64,000 nt of DNA from Parietaria judaica (taxonomy: Eukaryota > Streptophyta > Magnoliopsida > Rosales > Urticaceae): NCBI GenBank assembly GCA_954871525.1, contig OX940871.1:21575086-21639085 (forward strand). The letters are read 5' to 3'. The position numbers were made by a program, and so were the translations under genes. This document shows positions 1-10,801 of the stretch, piece by piece; position 1 is the first letter of the stretch, and each line of letters begins with the position of its first letter. Below the pieces are notes generated by a model. It saw only the letters and a program-made list of their open reading frames with translations. It did not search any database and was not told the DNA's origin.

Positions 1-577
1 TTACGGAAGTTATATACACAATAGAGAATTTGAACAAAGGTTGAGTCTTTTTACCGCAATTAACCTTAAAAAAAACAATGAGATCTGATTTTTACGAAAA
101 TAAATTGTTAAAAGACCTTTTTTGGATTTTGAATCAAATTCATACGCTTAAATACCCCGTACTAAGAAACATGAATAGTGCCGAAGATGGTAAGTTTTTT
201 TTAATGAAATCTCACTCAAGGTCATTGCGGCAAGAAACCCGATTTTTACGTGAGTCACGTGCATAGCTCGTGCCATCATCAGAAGGGTAGATCCGTAATT
301 TAGCTCGAAGCAAAATGGAATTCTCTACTTGAAGAAGAAGTTTCTCGCAGACATGACATGACTCCATTGAAGCCTCAACGTGAAATCAGAAGAAGAAAAA
401 GCTTTCCCCAATTCGCTAATCTGCGATTCGATCATCCAAATTGATATATACACACACACATATAGATATAAACATATATATAACTTTTATTCATCGCGTA
501 CAGTCTAGAACCTTGAGCTCAGAGGTTCTTCCATTGCAGAGCTCGCTCTTCGCCCTTTGTTCGTTCTTCCCTCAGCC
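1..577. other. Upstream region and 5' UTR of PAM16-like gene
   Basis: No gene is seen in the first 440 bases, which are AT-rich. A pyrimidine-rich stretch around 490-577 leads into the start codon at 578 and is probably the transcribed leader. The TA/CA-rich run at 443-483 could hold the TATA box, but I cannot fix a transcription start. Confidence 0.4.
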
Positions 578-3192
578 ATGGTATGTTTCCCTTTCTTCTT
601 TTCTTCGTTCCTATCCTGGGTTCGGTCCTAATTTGATTGGGTTTTTGTTCTATTCGCTGATTCGTGTTTTCGACAAAGTTCCTTCTTTTTCGCTTTGTTT
701 TCTGGTTTGAACTCGACTCGGATTGATTTGCTCGCTCCGTGGAACGCGGGGTTATATTGATTAAGATTTTTGTAAATGGGCAAGAATAATTTACATGTTT
801 TCGAAGACATAACCGAAGCTTTACTTAACCTCTATCAATGGAGTTTTTTTGGTTTACATGAGGAAATTGCTCGTTCCTTGTTTCAGTATGTTCTTGCTCG
901 GATTGGTATTTATTTAAGACATGTTAGACTCGATTTGCTCGCCGTTGCGTTGTGTGTGGCTCGTTTATTTTGTGCCGTGTAACTGTGTAAGTATATTTGT
1001 TCATGTGATGGGTTGATATGCCGCGCTAAGATACTATACCGAGCAAGATAACGTTACGAAAGAAAGAGGAAAAGGAGGAGAGCAGGCTCAGAGAAGTACC
1101 GATGCGAAGAACGATCGAAAAGTAAAAAGTGTTTTGCAATATGCTTATGCTCGCGCTCTTGGTTTACCGAATAAAGAAGGGGCTAAGACGGTCATTTAGC
1201 GGTTTTATCTTAGTACTTTAGTGCATTTTGTTCTTGATATCTCGCTGAGGGTAAGTAAGTTATTAAGCAATGGTCCCTTGGTGTGCGAGGGGCTTCTTAG
1301 GTGCCGACATGGTTGCTTCGAGTTTCTTTCTGTTTTGTTTAGTCTCGTTGACTCAAGACACCATTGGAGAGCTTTGACAGTGCTCTCGAAGGAACGGTCT
1401 GTTTGTTATTCGTTCACTGAAGTAAAGTAACCGGGGATTCATTACGTGAATTCCCATTCGCTTGCGTATTTCGGATTGAGTTTCGGTTCCGGTTCCTATC
1501 AGTATATATATGTACCAAGCTCGTTCTTGTCTATGCTTAACAAATAATCAAATACTGTATTCTTTTCTGAATTTCGTCCACTATAACGGTTTGTCCCTGT
1601 CGAATTAGTAAAACAATCAAACTTATGGATTGGTCTTTGAATTTATGCAGGCTGCAAAAATTCTTGCTAATGTAATCATAATGGGCTCGGGTATATTGGC
1701 TAGGGCCTTTGTTCAAGCCTACCGTCAAGCACTGACAAGTAAGTTTCTTATCGCATTGCTTACTTATCAATGTAACTGGCGTGATCATTGTACCGATTTA
1801 AATTTGATGTCGTACTAATTAACTGTGAATCTTGCTAATTTTTTAGTCTCCAGATTTGAGATCAGCTTCAGAATTACCCCTTTAGCTTGAAGCCCTAGAT
1901 TTTTTCCCATCTATGAAATTGATTCTTCTCGTACAAAATTTTCCCTTACAATCTCAACTTCCGGGTCTAATACTAACAAGACAATTGGGACAGAACAAAT
2001 AAAAAACTCAACTATGCAGCTATTAGCATTAAGTTTTATATTGATTTCAAATAAAAAGAGAGATTAAATTAGTAACTTCTGCGCAGTAATTTTATATGCA
2101 TGTCAATATATCATTGTTTCCGAGTCTTTGAAGTACTTCATTTTCGAGTCTTTCTTTTTTAAGTACCTCAGCTCTTAGCCCGCCTTTGTTCTTTATAATT
2201 CCAATAGCATGTGTATAAGGCGGTCCGTTTGTTGCCTCTGGAGTTGTATGTTTATGTGTTTCGAATGCTTGATCAATTTGGTTTCACTTTATGAAATTTG
2301 AGATTCTGATTCACCACATGCTACAGATGCCAATAAATCTGGTGTCGCTCAAGAAACGTTGCAAAATGCGATGCGGAGAGCGGGAAAAGTGATGACCGAG
2401 CAAGAAGCCAGGCAGATTCTGGGGGTCACCGAGGCAACTACTTGGGAAGAGGTCTTGAAGGTTAGTGTTGCACTTTGGCTATGTTTATAACTTACAATTA
2501 TTCAAAGAAACAGACAGAAATCGTGATTTACGAAAACGAGAATTTGTAATAAATTATTTTACTTCTTCTGATTGGAAGCTAATAAGAAATAGAAGATTAT
2601 TACTTTTAGTTCATTGAGTGCTGATCGAGAGTCCATTTTGGGTCGAGCGCCTGATGCAAAATCGTTGCCACGTCATTAAAATTCATTTTCCTGTAATTTT
2701 TGCTAGGAATATAAAATCGTAATTTCCTTAATTTAAAATTTTCCTCGATGTTTTACGATAGACCCCTCATCGTCTATAGGCGCAAAATGAAGGGCCGGTT
2801 TCTATCATTTTTTTCTATTAATTTTTTCTTTAATCGTGAAGTTCCCAACACAAAATAACTTAATAATGCCTTCAGATTTTTTCGCCCCGACATTTTCCGA
2901 CTTCCAGAAAAGTCCTTATAGTTTATTGCAGACTTTTTTAATTTACTGTCAAGAGTCCTGAAACCGAGACCGCAAGGGTACAAATTTACATGTTCACCAT
3001 TGATGTAAATTGTTCACTTTTACGATCCAAAAGAAGAAACTAACGATTCTCGGCGTTTTCTTTTCCACGCAGAAATATGACACTTTATTTGAGAAGAACG
3101 CGACGAATGGGAGCTTTTACATTCAGTCAAAGGTTCACAGAGCTAAGGAATGTTTAGAGGTTGTCAACAGAGACAACGCTTCTCCTTGTTAG
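578..3192 (+). CDS. PAM16: PAM16/TIM16-like subunit of the mitochondrial import motor
   Basis: Four coding exons: 578-580, 1651-1738, 2327-2460 and 3073-3192. They give 345 bases, 114 residues plus TAG, all with GT-AG introns. The family protein sits on the matrix side of the inner mitochondrial membrane as the J-like partner of PAM18 and regulates mtHsp70 at the TIM23 channel; the Arabidopsis homologue was also recovered in immunity and thaxtomin-resistance screens. Seen here: a hydrophobic N-terminus with the family signature GSGILARAFVQAYRQAL, a central segment ending in EARQILGV, and the J-like segment SFYIQSKVHRAKECLE. The HPD motif of true J proteins is absent, as expected for PAM16. 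Length matches the usual plant protein of about 115 residues. The start is chosen because the only upstream exon able to join exon 2 in frame is a lone ATG directly followed by GTATGT. Introns are 1070, 588 and 612 bases. Confidence 0.93.
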
Positions 3193-4363
3193 GAACGAAG
3201 TGAAAAGTTCTCTTTATAGTCCTCAATATCACGTCATCGTGTTTTGTTAATTTGTTGCGTAAAATCTCGCAGTATACGAGTCACCCGAGTAGTATTAGAG
3301 TATCGCCTACACAAGAACTGGACTTATTGGATCAGTTCTTGGGTCAATTTTGAGTAACAATTCATGACTATGAAACAAATGTGTGAAATTGATGCAAATA
3401 AGGTGAAATTGAGATCAAACTACAAAGATTTAGACTAGATTGTGATAAAATCCAAGTTGTGTATTACATTAAACTATCTCTTCCGGAAATAATGCAAGTA
3501 TAAAAATTCATTCATTATATTAATTTTCACTTACACAAAGATTCAACATTTAGCACACAAGGATAAAAAGATTGAAAGATGGTAGAAATAATATTTAGCA
3601 AATAATATTTAAGCCACGTGTTAACACTAAATGAATAGAAAAATAAACAATAAACTAAATGAATACTCATGTTCACGGTAAGGATAGAAAATAAACTAAT
3701 TGAATGGTTGTGCGGAACAAACAAACAATCAAACTTATAATTTTTTGATTAATGAATTTAGTCAGAACTAAAATTATTACGCATTTAAAGAAGAACTTCC
3801 GCAAACAAAATTTACTTCTTAAAAGTTAGAAAAATGAAATGAAACACCCTGCATTTTTAGATAATACACTCCCAAACTCGCAACAATGAATAATTAACTT
3901 TTAACGCGTTATCGTCTATATTATCCGGTCATTTGTGTTAGAAAATAATAGATTACTATATATGACTTTTCTGTCAAAATAGTTATGCACGGAAACCCTT
4001 TTTATTTATAAAATTAATCAATAATTTACAGTAGTGACTGGATTTGAAAGAATTATATGGATTAAATCATCCTGATTTGAATTCTTGGATCCGCCCATGC
4101 AACTATCTTGTCATATTTATCTTCCAACGACATGAACAAAGTCAAAAGTAAAAACGACATATATCAGAAAATAACAGTTGTTTTAACTTGTGAACCTCTC
4201 AAGAGCTTGTGATCAAACTCTTCCGGACCAACAAGAGCATTTGGTTAAGTCAAATAACATACCAAATATAAAATATAATAAAAGAAATTTTTCTAAGAGA
4301 AAGTGCTTGAGCAAAAAAATGTGTCAAATTCTCGAAGTCTGTTTGCTAATCAATGTGTCAAAT
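3193..4363. other. Convergent intergenic region
   Basis: AT-rich spacer between the 3' ends of the PAM16-like gene (+) and the first dehydrogenase gene (-). It should contain both 3' UTRs. I see no further coding signal and no clearly bounded repeat. Confidence 0.4.
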
Positions 4364-7300
4364 CTAACTGGTTTTTCCGATTTGCTCGTCGGAGCTCCAT
4401 GGTCTCCGGACTAATGCAAAGTTGAAATAATTTTGCAATAGTTCCGAAAAAAACACTTTGAGCCAAAATGCTACACCGAACCAAGACGGTACGGTCAAAT
4501 ACATGTCTCCCTTGCAAGCACTTTCTACAATGGCCTTAGCACACCTTTCTGCGGATTCACTCGGCATGCCCACTTTGTACTACAAAAAATAAGTTTTAGG
4601 AAGCGGATATTAATAAAGACGGACATTTGGTCTATACAAAAGCACGGAAAAAACAGTTTTCGTGTATTTTGGAATATTTGCGCAACAAATACCTAAGTCG
4701 TTAAAGAAATCTTGTTTGTATTGGTGGCATAAATTTTCATTGGTACAAAATTTTAGCGTAAACAATTAATTTTTTTGTTAACTCCCTATTGTGAAGTTCT
4801 AATGCGACAAAATCTGATTTGTCTACATTTCCACCCCTATTGTCCATATATGCAGGGGCGGACCCAAGAAATGATATCGGGGGTGACGAACAACAAATAA
4901 AATAAATATTTTTTTTAATTAGTTATTAATATTTTCTCAAAATTCATAACTATATTATAATTACACAATAATCTCCACTAATAAAACGAATACCGAAAAC
5001 TTTATTTGAACACTATTAAAAATGTTTATAACTAATGATTTTATCTATAATAATAAATAATATATTAAATTATTAATATAGCAAAGTATCAAAAGAGAAG
5101 AAAAACCTAAACAAAAAATATAGGCCATGCCCATTACCAAAAAAAAAAGAAAATTGTCAAAAGTTGAAACAACGATGTATTAGAATAAAAATAATATAAT
5201 AAGTAAACACTAAAGAAAGAGAGAATGTGGAACTGGGAGTGGGCCCCGCACTTCCTCTTCTCTATACTAGAACTTATGTTCTTCAAGCTTATTTCTCTCA
5301 ACAATGGCGTGGGTTTTTCTAAAAGAAAATAATCAAATACTAATAGAAATTTTTTCCTTCCTAAGTTAGGGAGTGGCACTAGCCACCCCCAGTTGTGGCT
5401 GGGTCCGCCCCTGCATATATGATTGGTACAAGAATTTCAAAGAGTTGACAACGAACACTAAGTTCTCGCATAGTAGGCAAAACATGTTCTACAATGCAAA
5501 CACTAAGGCTTTATATATAAGTCAATTATGATGTCACGTGGTCAACTCAAAGGGAAGAAAACTTAGCTAGAAAGAGCGAAAACGTGGAGAAATCATACGT
5601 CACGACGTGAAACTCCACGGTACGTACGAACTAATTTGGAGTTTAATGAAAAACCTAATTACTTCTGTTTTTTTTTTTATTATTGTAACAAGTGGGTATT
5701 TTTGTCGCAAATATCTCTAAATTTTAGGGATTTGTTTTCGCAAACTGACCTGCGACATGACCGGCAATCTACTCATTTCAGTGTCTATCATCCCAGGCGT
5801 GACTATTGTGATTCCAATATCAGAGCCAAATTCAGACTTTAATGTCTCGAATAAGCTCAATAGGGCAGCCTTGCTAGCCTGCACAATGTTCAAATTATTC
5901 GCAATCGTTCATGCTTATAATTTTTTTTTTCTTTTGTCAAATATATATGTTAATATGTACTTATTAAGAAATATGTTATGCCTTACACTGTAATAACACA
6001 TTTTTGGTAAGGAATACCACGAGCCAGAAGAGCACATAATCACGATATTGCCTTTGCTTTTTCTTAGATGTGGAACCGCAAATTGTGTACAGTACACCGA
6101 GCCCCAAAAATTTATATCCTGTCAATGTATCATTAAATTAAATTGAGTATTATAAAGCTCGTTTAAGAATTTTGATAATGGCTTACAAAACATAACTAGA
6201 TCTGTTTATCTAACTAGACTTTAAGAAGACTTGATAAGGACAGGCCAATATCAATCACTGGAGAAAAATGAGAGTTAATTATTAAAGTAGTTGAAAAAAA
6301 AAAAAAAAACTAACATGGTTGCTACTAGTCTCCAAAATGTATGGTAAAAATCATACCGATCGGATTTTTTTTTTACCAAAACCCGGATACGGATATATCC
6401 GGGTCCGGGAAAAAAAATCCCGGATATATCCGGTTCCGGTTTTGTTATTTTTATATATTTTAATTCAATCTATTTTCTGGGCCGTTGATCTTGATGATCC
6501 AACGGCCCAGATCAAAAGTTTTTTTTTTTTTTTAAACCCGGATATTTTGATATCCGGGTTACGTAATATCCGGATACGGATATATCCGTATCCGGGTTTT
6601 AAAAAAAAAATTGGGTATCCGAGTTTAATCCGGTTGGAGATTTTGGGCATTAGTTGGTACACACTAGAGTAATTTTACCACAAATGTTGCCAAAAATATA
6701 TGTAAGATATATAGGGTAATTAACAACATAAGTAGTAGTAAGGGTTTTCGAATTCCCATCGGCATGATGCCAATGCCAAAGACGACGGCATAAAGTCTGT
6801 AATGTGTATTAATCACTCTAATTGTAAAATTTCATCTAACTAATTAGATGTATGTTAGTCAACCATTGACGCGGCATCGTTGACGCCACATGGACATCTA
6901 CGTGGCATGCCACGTCATTTATTTTTGCCATTTTTGCCACATCATTCATAAAAAATCATTCTTTTATTGGGGCCCACTTTTCTCACCCTCTCTTACGCTG
7001 CCACGTGTCTTTTCTCTCTTTCTCTCTCATACTTCCACGTGTCATCGAAATAAGTACCCATAATTTTATGCACTTCGAAGGTTAGAACCCATTAAAAATT
7101 ATTTCGAATTAAATTGTTATATGCAGCGTGGGAGAGAGTGAGAAAAGTGGGCCCTGTGAACAAATTGAATAAATAACGTGACAAAAAATTTGATTTTTTT
7201 TTAAATGATGTATGCATGCCACATAGATGTCCGCTTGGGGGTCAATGCTGCCACATTATTGGTCGACTATGAGACATCCAATTAGCTGGATGAATTTTTG

Positions 7301-8152
7301 CGATTAGAGTGATTAGTACATATTAGGAAATTAAATCGTCATTTTTTGGCCTCGGCATCATGTTTAAGAGAATTCGAAAACCTTGACTTATGCCGCTAAT
7401 TTAGCAACTAAGAGAGCCATAGACTCATAGAATTATGAACCTACCATGATTGAGCGATTGGTAGAGACTTTATTTGCTGAATCTTCGAACAAAACGACTT
7501 CAATAACACCAGCATTGTTCACCAAACAATCCACTAGAGAATTCTCCAAGAAAATAAAAGCGTCAATATTTGTCGAACATGTTTTTTTTTTTTATTTGGG
7601 TGTGGGAACATAAGAGAAGCTCATACACTGTCCGAAGTGGTCAATTGTCTTGTCAACTAGGCATTTGCAATATTCAATATTCGACACGTCAGAATAGATG
7701 GCGACAACATCCGGCGACCCTAGTTCGCCGGCCTTCGCCGCCACCTCCCGAAGGCGGTCTTCGCTTATATCCGCCAGCGACGAGCGAGCTCCTCTTTTCG
7801 CATACTCATAAGCCAAATGCTTTTGTTGAAAAATAAATAATAATTAATCAACCGAAAAAAATTATTATCACATGCAACAATTTAAATGAAGACCAAGATT
7901 ATAAAGCGATCTATTATATGAAAATAATATTATTACTAAGAAAAGAATAGATAAAGTGACACAGACCTCGCCAATCCCGGAGGATGCGCCGGTGATGATG
8001 ACAACTTTTCCGGCCAAGTTCGGAGCGTGTGTGAAGAATTTGGTCGCATGTTTTACAAAATTGTAGATTAGATATGGAAGCAGAAAGAGAGGTATGATAA
8101 TCAGAGTCACCAGAGGCAAGAGTACATTCAACAATTTGTGGTTATAATCCAT
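4364..8152 (-). CDS. 11-beta-hydroxysteroid dehydrogenase-like SDR, diverged copy (HSD-A)
   Basis: Six exons on the minus strand: 8152-7967, 7819-7627, 7533-7445, 6118-5987, 5878-5750 and 4579-4364. They total 945 bases, 314 residues, all in frame with GT-AG introns. The family is membrane-anchored NAD(P)-dependent oxidoreductases acting on sterols or brassinosteroid-like substrates at ER or oil bodies. Visible: N-terminal hydrophobic anchor with prolines (about 9-32), TGASSGIG (54-61), NNAG (132-135), catalytic Ser186, and Tyr199-x-x-x-Lys203. At the end of strand beta-2 it has Asp79 where the neighbour has Arg80-Arg81, which suggests NAD(H) preference as in the HSD5/6-type clade. Odd: exon 5 has 43 codons against 55 in the neighbour and lacks the stretch after the ESEL/DTEM motif, and the C-terminus is about 20 residues short. 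Introns 3 and 5 carry MITEs. It may be a working divergent enzyme or a decaying duplicate. Confidence 0.82.
4650..5750. mobile_element. Degenerate foldback MITE in HSD-A intron 5, host of a nested hAT
   Basis: The ends are inverted and similar: near 4672-4695 the plus strand reads ATATTTGCGCAACAAATACC, and the complement near 5690-5725 reads ATATTTGCGACAAAAATACCC. The inner flanks of the nested 4853-5413 element also match in inverted orientation (AAGAAATCTTG against CAAGAATTTC). The right edge falls at the exon 5 donor of HSD-A. A related half copy lies near 63480-63610, sharing the CAACGAACxCTAA and CCACGTGATC segments. Exact ends are uncertain. Confidence 0.5.
4853..5413. mobile_element. 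hAT-type MITE (561 bp) with perfect 8-bp TSD
   Basis: Left terminus CAGGGGCGGACCCAAG is inverted at the right end (GGGTCCGCCCCTG). The element is flanked on both sides by the identical 8-mer CATATATG (4845-4852 and 5414-5421). Termini and 8-bp duplication are those of hAT transposons; there is no transposase coding. It sits in intron 5 of HSD-A inside an older MITE. The subterminal CACCCCC/GGGGGTG stretches recur near 39830 and in the 53872 element. Confidence 0.88.
6370..6640. repeat. Low-complexity CCGGATATCCGG-type block in intron 3 of HSD-A
   Basis: The short words ACCCGGATA, GGATATCC and TATCCGGGT recur in both orientations around a strong hairpin at about 6478-6510 (CTGGGCCGTTG ... CAACGGCCCAG). 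It looks like the interior of a small non-autonomous element. I could not find convincing outer termini. A similar GGATCCGG block lies near 46250-46300. Confidence 0.5.
6727..7395. mobile_element. Foldback MITE in HSD-A intron 3
   Basis: Two arms of roughly 300 bases are imperfect inverted copies. Termini begin CATAAGT and share GGTTTTCGAATTC and GGCATGATGCC. Inner segments GGGGCCCACTTTTCTCAC and GTGAGAAAAGTGGGCCC also pair. The centre is near 7061. No coding capacity. The target duplication is not clear. The CATAAGT termini (right one CGGCATAAGT) link it to the 16392-17470 element. Confidence 0.7.
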
Positions 8153-8565
8153 AGAGAGAGAGATTTTTTTTAATAAAGATATTGAAACACATGGTGTTTA
8201 AATGTATCACTCAAATGTTTATACGCAGTCATTACTGGTTTGTCTCAAGATTCAAAATATCGATATCGAAGAATGACAATAAATTTGCTGATTTATCGAT
8301 CTGTTTTATGAATATATTTATTACTGATGAATAGTCTTAGGCTACACGGTTTTTTGGTTATTTTGAATAATTTTATCAATTTAATATAAAGTTATCGTTG
8401 AAAATGATAATTGACAAGAAATTAACCGCTCATCGCCTGCAAGCGGTTGCGGTTCCCCGGTGGCTCACATGAATATTTAATACCGTGATATTTATTTATT
8501 TTATTTTATTTGCTAATTTTACAAACTTCTCCACCGATGTCAATCATTTAAAATATACAACACAA

Positions 8566-8748
8566 CAAGGTATTTAATTTTTTGAATATCCATCAGCATG
8601 CCCATCGAAAATCTTTTTTTGAGAATATGCGAAACGATATATCCATCGACATATCCATCGACTTACCTATGAGATACACATCGACAAGCGATATATCCGT
8701 AAAATGAAAAGTGCGAAACGACGTCGGCAAGCGGTATTTAAAACCTTA
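8566..8748. mobile_element. Small hAT-type MITE, CAAGGTTTTAAAT family
   Basis: 183 bases, with left end CAAGGTATTTAA and right end TTAAAACCTTA, flanked by near-identical 8-mers (CAACACAA and CAACACAG). The interior has repeated CGATATATCC and ATCCATCGACA words. It matches the interiors at 41059-41644. Confidence 0.6.
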
Positions 8749-9275
8749 CAACACAGCAAATACATATATAAATCACTTGGTATATTTCAGAGGTAATTAA
8801 TAATCAACTAGCCGAGTTGTTGAAACTTGAAACGTACGTTCAGCAACTTGCATGGAGAGTGAAAATATTAATGACTTGTCAATTCATGAGCTGCACAATC
8901 AAGCAATTTAGGCTCGGACAGAGCAGAAAAAGAAAGAAAAAAAAACTAGGAGCGATACAAGTGGTTTCATTATAGCTTAATTACACGTGTCACTTGACGT
9001 TAAACACGTAACCGAAAAATTGGACACTAAGAAAATTACAGTCCCGGAAACTTTGAGAATTTTTGTCGCAACATTAAATTTTTACGATTTTGGAAACTTT
9101 TGTCGCAAATTTCATCTATCTTTGATTACCACCGCCGCCTCAAAATTATGAATTTTACCTATTTTACTAATATACTTCTATAATTTTTTTTTAAATTGGC
9201 GATCCTTGTAGTAAAATTACCCAAAGAGCGCAAGAGAAAAAAGAAAAATCAAAGAGAAAGTAGATATGAAAATAC

Positions 9276-9721
9276 CAAGGTTTTAAATGCTCATATCGAC
9301 GTCCTTTCTCCCTCTTTATTTTACGAGTATGCCGCATGTCGATGGGAAAGTCGGAAAAAAAGGCATGCCACATGCCAGAAATGCCGCATAAATTTCACGG
9401 GCATGCCGCATGCTGAAGAAAATATCGACGGAAAAACCAGAAAATAATTTTGATATTTCGACAAATATTTTTATAAGTTCAAAATTACTTATTTATCACC
9501 ATAAGACATAAATAACTAAAAAATCACACTAATAATAAAACATCATATTGATAAGTTATAGATTTTAAAAATATGAATATAGGGTTACAATTAAATAAGA
9601 CGTCATATAGATAAGTTATAATTGTTCACGGGCATGCCGCATGCCCATAGCATGTCACAACTCTAAAAAAATGGGTGTGCAGTAGACATACCAAAAGTAT
9701 GTCGGGGAATTTAAAACCATG
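9276..9721. mobile_element. hAT-type MITE, CAAGGTTTTAAAT family
   Basis: Left end CAAGGTTTTAAATGC is inverted at the right end (TTTAAAACCATG). The interior carries repeated GCATGCCGCATG words. Flanking 8-mers GAAAATAC and GTAGATAC match at 6 of 8 positions, so the insertion is old. No coding capacity. Confidence 0.55.
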
Positions 9722-9842
9722 GTAGATACTAAAGATATTTCAGTAGAAAAAGCATAGCATGAAATCACAAGCCATTCCTCTATCGAAGGTCCACAATGTA
9801 AGGAAAAATCGAAACAATTCATCATCGTTTTAATGAAGAACC

Positions 9843-10801
9843 TGTCACGTGGTTAATTTTTCTGTTAACTTTTTCTCAACGAAATTCTCTATGCGTCGTC
9901 GAATTCCTCTAAATCTGATCAACCTTAACAACCGAGGCCCTTCCTGAATTGGATTCCCTCTCTCTCACCAAGTCTTTAAATCACTCAAGACAATCATATA
10001 TGAGGCACACCTTAACCTTAAGCATTATTAATACTCAAAAGGATTACAGACTTTGCTGACTCGACACCTTAACTCGTGCACGGCCCGTACTCGAATCTAT
10101 ACTTATCCTTAGGAAAGACTTAACTCGAACTAAATGAATGGAATGAATAAAATCGGCCAACATGACTCTTTAAATAGGCAAGGCTAAGATAATCCTGATC
10201 CTAGTCGAAATCTAACTCTAGGGCGTTATCCTATCTTCAGGATAATACTTGGGCACCAAGTCTTGAAGATCTCCCTTATCTTTAGTGAATCTGGTGGGTG
10301 AATTCCTTAGGCAGCAAGTATCCGTGTGGCGTGCGCGTCTTCCTAGGGCTTCAAGCTTCTCCGCGTGCGCATATTCCTTCGGTATTAAGTTTGCGCGTAG
10401 ATTCTCGCTGGCTCCGCGTGGGTGACGCTCACTTGCTAACCCGCGTGGGTGAACGTGTAGAGTCGCGCGTGAAGTCGCTGCCCGAACTGCCTGCGCGAGC
10501 TTGCTGGCCTGGCAGCCCATTAACTTGGCCCACTTTTTGGCGCGTTATCCAACGTTCGCTTGATTTCTTCCTTTGCAGTGTGCACGCCTAGGCCTCTCAC
10601 GTGGCCCGAGTATTCGCCGTGCAGCTATGGTGAGTTTCCATCTGTTAAGTCATCTGCGTAAAACTCCCGCATGTATGCTCGTCACGCCAAGACTTCTTCG
10701 GACGCGTTATTTACATGTCTAGCGCCCGGGAGGCTTACCGGGCCTCCCGCCCGTACACCCTTGCGCACGAGCCCCTTTAGTTAAACTAAGGGGGTGTGAC
10801 A
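9843..10801. mobile_element. Solo LTR of a retrotransposon (959 bp) with 5-bp TSD
   Basis: Begins TGTCACGTGG and ends GGTGTGACA, so the termini are TGTCAC/GTGACA. It is flanked by identical GAACC (9838-9842 and 10802-10806). On the minus strand it begins TGTCACACCCCC, a start I associate with gypsy-type LTRs, and has a TATTTAAAGAG-like box near 10175. It is far more GC-rich than its surroundings at 10290-10770. The open frames in it are not genes. Confidence 0.85.

Noticed and set aside
4364..8152. HSD-A as a pseudogene
   Set aside because: All six exons join in frame, splice sites are intact and catalytic Ser, Tyr and Lys are present. The shortened exon 5 is noted, but there is no stop or frameshift.
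10218..10591. ORFs of about 100 codons on both strands in the GC-rich block
   Set aside because: They lie inside the solo LTR, have no family resemblance, and exist because GC-rich DNA has few stops.
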